A DNA stretch of 10,344 nt from Helicobacteraceae bacterium (GCA_031282285.1 JAITEA010000091.1:1-10344), one strand, 5' to 3'. Shown: positions 1 to 5,608, counted from the first letter of the stretch. Numbers and translations: made by a program. Notes: generated by a model from the letters alone, not told the origin.

Positions 1-189
1 CACAAAGAAGTAAAAGAATTTGTTGCGAACTGCAAAATGTTTACGCAAAAAAATAAAATAGACAAACCAATAGAATACATTTTTGTGACATCAAATAGAA
101 TAGATAAATCAGCATGGGCATGCATTAAAGAATTCCAAAAAGTTAAAGAACCAATCAAACACAAAATAATAGCCGCAGAAACAATATAA
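1..189 (+). CDS. C-terminal fragment of an unrecognised accessory protein
   Basis: The window opens inside an open frame of 62 codons ending in TAA at 187-189; the start lies outside. The residues are Lys/Ile/Asn-rich, with a hydrophobic, probably beta-strand run (EYIFVTSNRI) near the middle and a basic C-terminus ending KIIAAETI. I do not recognise the family and assign no function. Codon use is strongly A/T-ending (AAA, ATA, GAA), unlike the GCG/GCC/ATC-rich genes from 1763 onward, and the frame contains no GATC. Together with the tRNA scar at 710-754 this suggests cargo of an integrated element. Confidence that it is a real coding end is good because the frame is open, has protein-like composition and ends just where obvious non-coding sequence begins. 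Confidence 0.6.
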   Translation, partial: HKEVKEFVANCKMFTQKNKIDKPIEYIFVTSNRIDKSAWACIKEFQKVKEPIKHKIIAAETI

Positions 190-277
190 AAAGCGCACTG
201 ACACAAACTTATTATAAATAGCCAAGCTACGGCGCTTCGCGCCGTGGATACAAACAAACGCTGATTAATAGACATTA

Positions 278-460
278 GCTTTCTTTTGCATTGCGATTTT
301 CTCACGCCCGACTAAGCGCAGTCAAGACGCTTTCGCGGCATAAAAGCGGGCGCTTACGCCGTCCGTTCGCGAGCTCACGGCGGCTAGCGCCCGCATTTAT
401 TCCACGGTCATCATTGACTGCGCTCGTCGGGCGAAAATTCCGCAATGACCAAAAGAAAGC
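278..460. repeat. Giant imperfect palindrome (nested stem, ~183 nt)
   Basis: Outer arms are 278-325 and 414-460. GCTTTCTTTT (278-287) pairs with AAAAGAAAGC (451-460), ATTGCG (290-295) with CGCAAT (441-446), CGCCCGAC (305-312) with GTCGGGCG (426-433), and GCGCAGTCAA (316-325) with TTGACTGCGC (414-423). An inner stem follows: ATAAAaGCGGGCGCT (340-354) against AGCGCCCGCaTTTAT (386-400), capped by CGCCGT (357-362) with ACGGCG (377-382). The whole can fold into one long interrupted hairpin on either strand. It could be a MITE-like element, a transcribed structured RNA or a DNA structure such as an origin or recombination site. No flanking target duplication is evident. Confidence 0.7.
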
Positions 461-571
461 CAAACCTTAAACGAAACTTAAGGAATTATAGAAAAGGCGC
501 GAAGCGCAAATTATATAGTCAGCTTAAGGGCATATTAGGGGCATTATCGGGAACGCACAAAACAAAAAATC

Positions 572-620
572 GTTATTTGAAATATAATGCATAAAATCAA
601 AAATAACAAACACAAATAAC
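572..620. repeat. AAATAAC repeats beside the att scar
   Basis: GTTATTT (572-578) is an inverted copy of AAATAAC, which then appears directly at 601-607 and 614-620 with a 13-nt period. Three copies of a 7-mer in a 49-nt AT-rich stretch about 90-140 nt from the tRNA scar could be arm-type sites for an integrase or excisionase. That role is only inferred from position. Confidence 0.3.
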
Positions 621-709
621 TAAGCAATGTAGAATCTATCAGTATTCTTACGGCATATAAAGATATAAATCAATTAATGAAAATGATGACAAAAAAAGCT
701 ACAAGACAC

Positions 710-754
710 CTCATAACCCGAAGGTCGCAGGTTCAAATCCTGCCTCCGCTACCA
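710..754 (+). tRNA. 3' fragment of initiator tRNA(fMet) gene (att scar)
   Basis: The fragment starts at the anticodon loop CTCATAA (710-716; CAT anticodon). It continues with the 3' anticodon strand CCCG(A), the variable region AAGGTC, a complete T arm (GCAGG, TTCAAAT, CCTGC), the acceptor 3' strand CTCCGCT, discriminator A, and encoded CCA (752-754). CCC after the loop is the initiator-tRNA signature. Upstream (690-709) there is no D arm, no GGG strand and no 5' acceptor strand, so it cannot make a tRNA. Integrases of the tyrosine recombinase class often use tRNA 3' halves as attachment cores, leaving exactly such a displaced copy at the distal end of the element. The polarity implies that the element lies to the left. 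The intact gene is not in this window. Confidence 0.85.
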
Positions 755-829
755 ATCGACCAATCCTCTCCACCACAGCATTCGTTAGCCTTCAAAAGCC
801 CGTTTAAGTTTCGCCAAAAAATCCTTCCG

Positions 830-848
830 TTGCCCCCTATTTGCCCCC
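830..848. repeat. TTGCCCCC direct repeat, 11-bp period
   Basis: TTGCCCCC occurs at 830-837 and again at 841-848, so the two copies sit one helical turn apart. G-rich (minus strand) tandem octamers of this kind remind me of repeats near tRNA attachment sites of integrative elements, but this resemblance is from memory only. Confidence 0.35.
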
Positions 849-853
849 ACAGA

Positions 854-916
854 ACGATAATCTATGCTTCGCTTCGCTTGCTTATATTGATTTTTGCGCG
901 TCGGTTTTGCTATAGT
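854..916 (+). promoter_or_regulatory. Promoter A of the small membrane-protein operon, with 16-mer upstream box
   Basis: A sigma-70-like promoter is visible: -35 TTGATT (887-892), an 18-bp spacer, and -10 TATAGT (911-916). The expected transcription start, about 922-924, lies directly at the ATG at 925. The 16-mer ACGATAATCTATGCTT (854-869) ends 17 bp before the -35 box and recurs exactly upstream of promoter B. The sequence between box and -10 is also similar in the two copies, so they look like duplicated regulatory units. Confidence 0.65.
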
Positions 917-924
917 GTTGAGCT

Positions 925-1134
925 ATGAAGCTTTTGGAGTTATGGCGGATTTTCTACAATTCGACTGCCGCGCTAAAGCGGACGGCGGATTTTCTTGAAA
1001 AAATGGCGGTGGCTTCCTTTGCCGTCGGCATTTTTCAATCTGATGCGATCGGCGTTTTAGGCGTAGCGGTCGGCATTATCGCCGCAGGTTGGAGTTTGTG
1101 GATTACATTTGAAATTGAAAAGAGAAAGGAATAA
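925..1134 (+). CDS. Small hypothetical membrane protein (69 aa)
   Basis: This 69-residue protein has an amphipathic, basic N-terminal part (1-25), a modestly hydrophobic segment (about 26-37), a clear transmembrane segment rich in Gly/Ala/Ile/Val (about 42-63) and a charged tail ending EIEKRKE. I do not recognise a family. The ATG is only 8 nt behind the -10 box and has no convincing Shine-Dalgarno, so the mRNA is probably leaderless or nearly so. The stop (1132-1134) is followed after 2 nt by the next ATG, so it forms an operon with the 32-aa peptide. The 12-mer GGCGGATTTTCT occurs twice inside the gene (944-955, 984-995). Position just outside the att scar makes it accessory or junction DNA. 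The matching promoter supports its being expressed. Confidence 0.6.
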   Translation: MKLLELWRIFYNSTAALKRTADFLEKMAVASFAVGIFQSDAIGVLGVAVGIIAAGWSLWITFEIEKRKE

Positions 1135-1136
1135 AA

Positions 1137-1235
1137 ATGCTCGCTTGGATTATCACGCTCGTATTTATTATGATTGTCGGCGCGCTTGGCGTATACGGAG
1201 CGCGGCATCCTGTCGATAAAAGCGCGAAAGCGTAA
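1137..1235 (+). CDS. Very small single-pass membrane peptide (32 aa)
   Basis: A 32-codon frame starts with ATG at 1137 and ends with TAA at 1233-1235. The peptide begins MLAWIITLVFIMIVGALGVY, one continuous hydrophobic helix, followed by a short polar basic tail GARHPVDKSAKA. A good ribosome binding site, AAAGGA (1125-1130), lies inside the end of the preceding gene with a 6-nt spacing, which argues strongly for translation. The 2-nt gap to the 69-aa gene implies translational coupling. Single-helix peptides of this size are known as type I toxins, as regulators of membrane complexes and as accessory subunits. Nothing in the sequence decides between these. Confidence 0.6.
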   Translation: MLAWIITLVFIMIVGALGVYGARHPVDKSAKA

Positions 1236-1420
1236 CGGACGCGCCTTGATATGAGATTGGCGCAAAATTGCGTTGATGCCCTCAATACCGCTTAGGTCAT
1301 CTTGAAGGGAACGGCGTTTCACCACCCCACCCTATAACCATTCGTTATATTTCCGCTTACCTTGAAACTTGAAAAAGGTCTATTATTGTCTATCCTCTTT
1401 CGTGTCCAAAATCAACAAAT

Positions 1421-1494
1421 ACGATAATCTATGCTTTGTTTCGATTTATTTTGATTGCTTACTCTTGACTTTTTGGGGCGGCTTGCGCTATAGT
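1421..1494 (+). promoter_or_regulatory. Promoter B, second copy of the 16-mer/promoter unit
   Basis: -35 TTGACT (1465-1470), 18-bp spacer and -10 TATAGT (1489-1494) make a strong sigma-70-like promoter, with a start expected near 1500-1502. ACGATAATCTATGCTT (1421-1436) is an exact copy of the box at 854-869. Here it ends 28 bp before the -35, 11 bp (about one helical turn) further away than in promoter A, so the box would face the same side of the helix. The segment TTGCTTA...TTGAYTTTTT...CTATAGT is shared between the two units. Confidence 0.65.
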
Positions 1495-1499
1495 TTCGG

Positions 1500-1575
1500 T
1501 CTGGCTGGCATTTGCTCGCCGTCCTAATAAGGCGGAGTGACTTCGGGCGTAAGAGCAAGGGTCAGCCTTTTCTTT
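1500..1575 (+). ncRNA. Putative small structured RNA
   Basis: The sequence starts at the expected start site of promoter B. Positions 1503-1517 (GGCTGGCATTTGCTC) pair with 1553-1567 (GAGCAAGGGTCAGCC) over 15 positions with one mismatch and three G-U pairs. Inside sits a second hairpin, CCG-U-CCU / AGG-CGG with loop AATA (1519-1535), then a single-stranded part containing ACTTCGGGCG. The main stem is followed at once by TTTTCTTTT (1568-1576), as in an intrinsic terminator. It does not carry the GGAAG/AGCAG motif of SRP RNA, and I could not match it to tmRNA, 6S or RNase P RNA. A doubtful minus-strand frame covers the same bases. Possible roles are a regulatory RNA or a short attenuated leader. 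Confidence 0.45.
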
Positions 1576-1647
1576 TGCAAGCATCAGGCTTTTCAAATCA
1601 GCAAAAACAAAATCGCCTTTGCCCATTCTTAATTTATCGGAAATAAT

Positions 1648-1753
1648 CGCGATATCCTTTATCTTCGCGCTATAAAGATCGCGCGGCGGCGTATGTAGGT
1701 AGCGAAGCGAGCGATTAAGGGGATAAGCGGCAAAACCGCGAAGCGCCGCCGCA
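1648..1753. other. Hairpins downstream of sppA
   Basis: CGCGAT (1648-1653) pairs with ATCGCG (1678-1683) and CTTTAT (1657-1662) with ATAAAG (1672-1677), with an ATC bulge. Next to it, GCGGCGGCG (about 1683-1691) can pair with CGCCGCCGC (1745-1753), enclosing GCGG-CAAAA-CCGC. The second structure begins about 10 nt behind the sppA stop on the minus strand and may end or stabilise that transcript. It lacks a good U-run there, so factor-independent termination is doubtful. Confidence 0.35.
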
Positions 1754-1762
1754 GACAAAATC

Positions 1763-2641
1763 TTACGGATCGAGGCTTGCTTTAATCTTCGTCGTAAGTA
1801 GCGCGGAAACAAAACTTTTCGCCTCGCCTTGAACGCGCTCCATAAACCTATCCAGATCGCTCTTTTCGTTCCAGATTGGATGGCTCACCCCTGATAACTC
1901 TATTAGCCGCTTTTTGGCAAAATCCAGACTGCCCAGATGATCGATAAGCTGCGCTTTGAGCGCCTGATTTGGCGTGAAAATCCGCCCGTTTGCGAACATA
2001 CTCGCGTCTTCCACATTTAACCCTCTTGCCTCCGCCACATCGGAGACGAACATATTATAAGTATCGTTTATAAAACCTTCCAGCTGCGCTTTTTCCGCCG
2101 GCGTCGGATCGCGATAAACCGCGCCAACCTCTTTGTATTCGCCAGCCTTCACGACATTAAACTTCACGCCGATCGTATCAAGCAGTTTAGCGATATTGTA
2201 CCCCTCGGCTATAACGCCGATCGAGCCGATAATACCGCCCGGGTTTGCCACAATTTCCTCCGCCCAAACCGAAGCGTAATAGCTGCCGCTTGCCATCGTA
2301 TCTGCGGCGTAAGCTACGACCGGTTTCTGACGGCTTAGATCGCGAATAGCCATCATCATCTCCACGCTTGGAGCGACGGCGCCGCCCGGGGAATCCACCA
2401 CAAGCAAAACGCCCTTTATATGATCGGCTTTTGCCGCCTCTACCTGCGCCAAAAAACTATCCGCGTTAAAGATCGCGCCGTATAGCTCTATGCGATAGAG
2501 ATTTGGCTGGCGAGGTCCCGACAGCGATCCCAAAAACAGCAGCAAAAAAATCAAAACCAGCAACACCGCTTTGAAGTGGTTTTGAATAAATACGATCGGC
2601 GCCGTTATCGGATAAAACAGCTTCCTAAAAAAACCTGACAT
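1763..2641 (-). CDS. sppA: Signal peptide peptidase SppA, short form (protease IV)
   Basis: SppA is a membrane-anchored Ser/Lys peptidase that cuts cleaved signal peptides and other membrane-near substrates; its catalytic domain faces the periplasm. The protein has 292 residues, the size of single-domain SppA (E. coli's is about twice as long). It has an N-terminal anchor (about 24-40), the VVDSPGGAV motif (81-89), the catalytic Ser in MASGSYY (about S118), GGIIGSIGV (135-143) and the general-base Lys in AGEYKEVG (about K170). ATG at 2641 is preferred over an in-frame TTG one codon upstream. It overlaps the TGA of the upstream hydrolase gene by one base (TGATG), with GGGGAGAG as a probable binding site, so the pair is translationally coupled. 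As I recall, the same hydrolase-protease pair occurs in Campylobacter. Confidence 0.9.
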   Translation of the reverse strand: MSGFFRKLFYPITAPIVFIQNHFKAVLLVLIFLLLFLGSLSGPRQPNLYRIELYGAIFNADSFLAQVEAAKADHIKGVLLVVDSPGGAVAPSVEMMMAIRDLSRQKPVVAYAADTMASGSYYASVWAEEIVANPGGIIGSIGVIAEGYNIAKLLDTIGVKFNVVKAGEYKEVGAVYRDPTPAEKAQLEGFINDTYNMFVSDVAEARGLNVEDASMFANGRIFTPNQALKAQLIDHLGSLDFAKKRLIELSGVSHPIWNEKSDLDRFMERVQGEAKSFVSALLTTKIKASLDP

Positions 2642-3873
2642 CAAACTCTCTCCCCGTTGATAAATATATGCTCCATCGCGCTTGGCGCGCGCAAAATAAC
2701 CTGCAGAGGCAGCGCCGCTTCGTCGCTTACGTCGCCCGAGAGCTTAAACGAAATAATATCCGCCGCGTAGCCGCTCGCGAGCCTCCCGCAGTTTAGCCCC
2801 AGCGCCTTTGCCGCCGCGTCGGTAACGCTTATCAGCAGATCGCGCGCAAGCAGCGGCAGATCAAGCCCCTCGTGCATCAGCAGCGCCGATCTCAGCTCGT
2901 CGAACAGATTGAGCGAGTAGTTGGAGCTTAGCCCGTCCGTGGCGACGAGATAAGGAATCTCGCGGTTTTTCAGCTTTTCAAGCGACAACAGACCGCAACC
3001 TAGTAGCCGATTGGAGACGGGGCAGTGGGCAATCGCGCCGCCAAGCGCGCCGATCATATCTAGCTCCTCGTCGCCCGCGTTCGCGCAGTGCGTAAAGATC
3101 GTTTTGGTATCCGCAAAGAACGACAAAAACTCCTTGGCGCTGCAAAACGGCTCTTCTAGCTTGAACGCTTTCTCAAAAAATCCCTTAAACTCGCCGGAAC
3201 CGCTCTCAAGCCATCTGCGCTCGCCCTCGCTCTCCAGAAAGTGCGTCGAAAGCGGCGTTTTGCGGTTTTGCGAAAGCGCGATCGCCTTTCTAACTAGCGC
3301 CGGCGCGACCGAATAGGGCGAGTGGATCGCGATCGCGGAGTTGAAACGATCGGATCGTCGCTCGTCGCTCATCGCCACCCTGTCCAGAAACGCCGAAAAA
3401 ATCTGATCAGCCGCCGCTGGATTGGAGCCGATCAACTCGTTGAAATAGACGACACGCTGTTTCGCTCCGGCTAGGCTCTCCAGATCGAAGCCGTAGCTGC
3501 TGATCGCGCCAATCGCCGTCGTCCCGCCGCGAAGCATATCCTCCAAAACGCCGTCGATAAACGCTTTGTTCAGCCCCCTGACGAGCGTTTCGCGCTTTTC
3601 AATCACCGAGCTTAGCCACGCGATAAAGCCGCCGTAATTCAGCTCCGTCGCCGCGCCCGAAAACTCCAGATGCGTATGCGCGTTGATCAGCCCGGGCAGC
3701 GCGACGGATCGCTTGCCGCCGTCGATAACGAGCGCCTTTTCCCTCCACCGCTCGATCGCGGCTTGATCGTCGGTTACCTCCTCGATATTCTCGTCGAATA
3801 CGATCGCGCCCTCGCGCAAAACGGGGCGGGCTGGGTCCATAGTCAGTATAGTGTCGGCTAAAAGTATATTCAT
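2641..3873 (-). CDS. mqnF: Amidohydrolase, probable aminodeoxyfutalosine deaminase
   Basis: The protein belongs to the amidohydrolase (chlorohydrolase/deaminase) superfamily and probably deaminates 6-amino-6-deoxyfutalosine in the cytoplasmic futalosine route to menaquinone. From ATG at 3873 it is 410 aa. Metal ligands are visible: HxH in LPGLINAHTHLE (H66, H68), His in STHFLESEGE (H211), His in FTHCANAGDEE (H262), and Asp in ATDGLSSNYSLN (D313). The small beta domain formed by both ends is typical of the family. A TTG 7 codons upstream (3894) is possible, but it would lie only about 4 nt behind the predicted transcription start, so ATG 3873 is favoured; neither has a clear Shine-Dalgarno. 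The exact substrate rests on family resemblance and on the Campylobacterota context. A guanine or SAH deaminase-like activity cannot be excluded. Confidence 0.75.
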   Translation of the reverse strand: MNILLADTILTMDPARPVLREGAIVFDENIEEVTDDQAAIERWREKALVIDGGKRSVALPGLINAHTHLEFSGAATELNYGGFIAWLSSVIEKRETLVRGLNKAFIDGVLEDMLRGGTTAIGAISSYGFDLESLAGAKQRVVYFNELIGSNPAAADQIFSAFLDRVAMSDERRSDRFNSAIAIHSPYSVAPALVRKAIALSQNRKTPLSTHFLESEGERRWLESGSGEFKGFFEKAFKLEEPFCSAKEFLSFFADTKTIFTHCANAGDEELDMIGALGGAIAHCPVSNRLLGCGLLSLEKLKNREIPYLVATDGLSSNYSLNLFDELRSALLMHEGLDLPLLARDLLISVTDAAAKALGLNCGRLASGYAADIISFKLSGDVSDEAALPLQVILRAPSAMEHIFINGERV

Positions 3874-3884
3874 CACGCGCAAGA

Positions 3885-3912
3885 TTGTAACCAAGCGCGC
3901 TTAAATTATAAT
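3885..3912. promoter_or_regulatory. Divergent promoters with overlapping -10 boxes
   Basis: The palindrome ATTATAAT (3905-3912) gives TATAAT on both strands. On the plus strand it is preceded by TTGTAA (3885-3890) with a 16-bp spacer and leads to yebC with a leader of about 25 nt. On the minus strand it would start transcription near 3898, about 25 nt before the mqnF ATG; no good -35 is seen on that side. Because the two -10 boxes share bases, polymerase could occupy only one direction at a time, so the two operons may compete. Confidence 0.55.
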
Positions 3913-3943
3913 CGCGTCCATTTTTTAAGTTCGAGGATGGGCG

Positions 3944-4654
3944 ATGGGTCGCGCTTTTGAATATCGTAAAGCCGCGAAGGAAAAACGCTGGGCGAATATG
4001 TCCCGCGTCTTTCCGAAGCTGGCGAAAATCATCACTATGGCGGCGAAAGAGGGCGGCGGCGATCCCGCGCTGAACCCCAAGCTGCGGACGGCTATTTTGA
4101 CGGCTAAGGCGCAAAATATGCCCAAAGACAATATCGAGGCGGCGATCAAACGCGCAAGCGGCAAGGACGCGGCGAATATCGAGATCGTAACCTACGAGGG
4201 CAAAGGTCCTCGCGGCGTTATGGTGATCGTCGAATGCGCCACCGACAACCCCACGCGCACCGTGGCGAATGTGAAAACGGCGTTTGCCAAAAACGGCGGG
4301 CAGTTGGCGCAGAGCGGATCGCTTTCGTTTTTGTTTTCACGCAAGGCGGTGTTTGAGATCGAAAACATTGCGGGTTTGGATACCGACGCGCTGGAGCTGA
4401 CGCTGATCGACGCGGGGCTGGAGGAGCTGGAGATCGACGGCGATACGATCTATCTCTACGCGCCGTACGCCGAGTTTGGCTCGATCGCCAAAACGCTGGA
4501 AGAGCTTGATATAGAGCCAAAATCTGCCGCTTTGCAGTATCTTCCCAATTCGCCGCAGGAGTTTGACGACGAGGCGATCGCCGAGATCGAAAAGCTCGTC
4601 GATCGTCTCGAGGACGACGACGACGTGCAGGCGGTTTATACCAATATCGCTTAA
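3944..4654 (+). CDS. yebC: YebC/PmpR/TACO1-family protein
   Basis: This 236-aa cytoplasmic protein is a complete YebC-family member. The N-terminus [16 protein letters not shown] is the variant seen in Campylobacter and Helicobacter, instead of MAGHSKWANI. Other family features are [19 protein letters not shown] (about 23-41), [20 protein letters not shown] (about 44-63), [18 protein letters not shown], and the acidic C-terminal stretch [16 protein letters not shown]. Older work describes such proteins as DNA-binding regulators; newer work on relatives points to relief of ribosome stalling at proline runs. Which applies here cannot be read from sequence. GAGG at 3933-3936 lies 7 nt before the ATG. 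The stop TAA is part of the ribosome binding site of the next gene, so yebC and ppx/gppA form an operon. Confidence 0.92.
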   Translation: MGRAFEYRKAAKEKRWANMSRVFPKLAKIITMAAKEGGGDPALNPKLRTAILTAKAQNMPKDNIEAAIKRASGKDAANIEIVTYEGKGPRGVMVIVECATDNPTRTVANVKTAFAKNGGQLAQSGSLSFLFSRKAVFEIENIAGLDTDALELTLIDAGLEELEIDGDTIYLYAPYAEFGSIAKTLEELDIEPKSAALQYLPNSPQEFDDEAIAEIEKLVDRLEDDDDVQAVYTNIA

Positions 4655-4663
4655 GGCGTTTTG

Positions 4664-5557
4664 ATGATCGCGATCGATCTTGGCTCCAATACGATCCGTT
4701 TTCTGGCGGTTGATCAAAATGGAAACGAGCTGTGGGAGCGGCAGTTTGTCGTGCGGACGGCTGAAAATCTGGCGCAAAGCGGCGAGATCGGACAAGCGGC
4801 GCTAGATCGCGTAGCGGAGGCTTTCGCCGCGGCTAGGGCGGAGTTTGACTTCTCGCCGCACAAGGTTGCCGCCGTCGCCACGGAGGCTTTCAGGCGGGCA
4901 AAAAACCAAAAGGCGGCGCTTAAGTTTCTAAGCGATAACTGCGGCGCGGATTTTGAGGTCATATCGGCGCAAACGGAGGCGCGGCTTGCCGCCGCCGCGA
5001 CCGCGCAATCGGCGCGGCGAAAGGGGCTTAAAGAGCCGTTTATTTCGCTCGATATCGGCGGCGCAAGCAGCGAGATCGCCTATACAAACGGCGATATTTT
5101 CAGGTTTATCAGCCTGCCGATCGGTATTGTAACGATCGCGGAGAGCCAGCTAGACGATCAGGCGCTCGATCGGCGGCTAAACGACGAACTTAAAGCGCTG
5201 GACGCCTTTAAGCGCGAAATATCCGATCTGCCACGCGCGCAGATGATCGCCACTGCCGGCGCGCCAACGACGCTTGCCGCTGTCAAGCTCGGGCTGACCT
5301 ACGAAAACTACGATAAGCGCCTGATTAACGGCGTCGTTTTAAGCGCCGGCGAGATTATCGTTATTCGCGAGAAACTAAAATCGCTCGATCGCGCCGAGCT
5401 AGAAAAGCTGACGGGCAAGGATCGCGGCGATCTTGTGATTGTCGGCGCGGCTATGCTGCGATATTTTATGATCGCGCTGGGTTACGAGCAAACGGCGGTT
5501 TTCGACGAGGGTTTGCGCGAAGGCGTCGCGGCTGCCGCGTTTCAGAAGTTGGCTTAA
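4664..5557 (+). CDS. Short Ppx/GppA-family phosphatase
   Basis: A member of the exopolyphosphatase / guanosine pentaphosphatase family, which hydrolyses polyphosphate or pppGpp. From ATG 4664 it has 297 aa and covers only the two actin-like domains, as in Aquifex Ppx/GppA; the long proteins of E. coli have further C-terminal domains. Visible motifs: DLGSNTIRFLAVD (5-17), VATEAFRRAKN, ISAQTEARLA (100-109), SLDIGGASSEIAY (128-140), IATAGAPTTLAA and FDEGLREGVA near the end. The two catalytic Glu positions (E121 and E150 of E. coli Ppx) are kept as E105 and E137, but neighbouring consensus residues differ: SGxEEA has become SAQTEA and DIGGGS has become DIGGAS. A TTG one codon upstream is possible, but AAGG (4653-4656), overlapping the yebC stop, is spaced 7 nt from the ATG. 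Substrate preference is undetermined. Confidence 0.85.
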   Translation: MIAIDLGSNTIRFLAVDQNGNELWERQFVVRTAENLAQSGEIGQAALDRVAEAFAAARAEFDFSPHKVAAVATEAFRRAKNQKAALKFLSDNCGADFEVISAQTEARLAAAATAQSARRKGLKEPFISLDIGGASSEIAYTNGDIFRFISLPIGIVTIAESQLDDQALDRRLNDELKALDAFKREISDLPRAQMIATAGAPTTLAAVKLGLTYENYDKRLINGVVLSAGEIIVIREKLKSLDRAELEKLTGKDRGDLVIVGAAMLRYFMIALGYEQTAVFDEGLREGVAAAAFQKLA

Positions 5558-5608
5558 CGCTTTTAGCCCGCGCGCAAAATATTGGCGACTATCGATAGGA
5601 TACGCAAA

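Larger units (their letters stand above)
190..709. other. Non-coding end of integrated element
   Basis: I see no credible gene here. Contents: a small hairpin at about 229-245 (ACGGCGC / GCGCCGT, loop TTC), the large palindrome at 278-460, and an AT-rich tail (about 550-709) with AAATAAC repeats next to the tRNA scar. Composition alternates between AT-rich spacer and very GC-rich stems. No GATC occurs, in contrast to the host chromosome to the right. Confidence 0.5.
1236..1762. other. Intergenic junction between small operon and sppA
   Basis: No convincing gene is present in these 527 bases. Contents: a weak hairpin behind the small operon (GCGCC 1241-1245 / GGCGC 1259-1263, then AAAATT), promoter B (1421-1494), a strong hairpin transcript candidate (1500-1575), a hairpin at 1648-1683, and a long-range stem at 1681-1753 near the 3' end of sppA. 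A minus-strand frame runs through 1459-1812 but overlaps sppA and is treated as doubtful. GATC, so frequent in the host genes, appears only once here (at 1677). Confidence 0.4.

Noticed and set aside
278..460. CRISPR array or insertion sequence
   Set aside because: Only one inverted structure, no regularly spaced direct repeats, no transposase frame and no visible target duplication.
677..928. Plus-strand open frame of 83 codons across the tRNA scar
   Set aside because: It contains the peptide RSQVQILPPLP, the well-known false translation of a tRNA T arm; no binding site and no protein-like composition.
1500..1575. SRP (4.5S) RNA
   Set aside because: The size and long hairpin fit, but the conserved GGAAG and AGCAG elements of the SRP core are missing on both strands.
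1459..1812. Minus-strand frame of 117 codons downstream of and overlapping sppA
   Set aside because: Its first part lies antiphase inside sppA and in repeat-like GC-rich DNA, and no ribosome binding site is seen. The part from an internal ATG at 1626 (55 aa, starting MGKGDFVFADLKSLMLAKEK) looks somewhat protein-like, so a small or decayed gene is not fully excluded.
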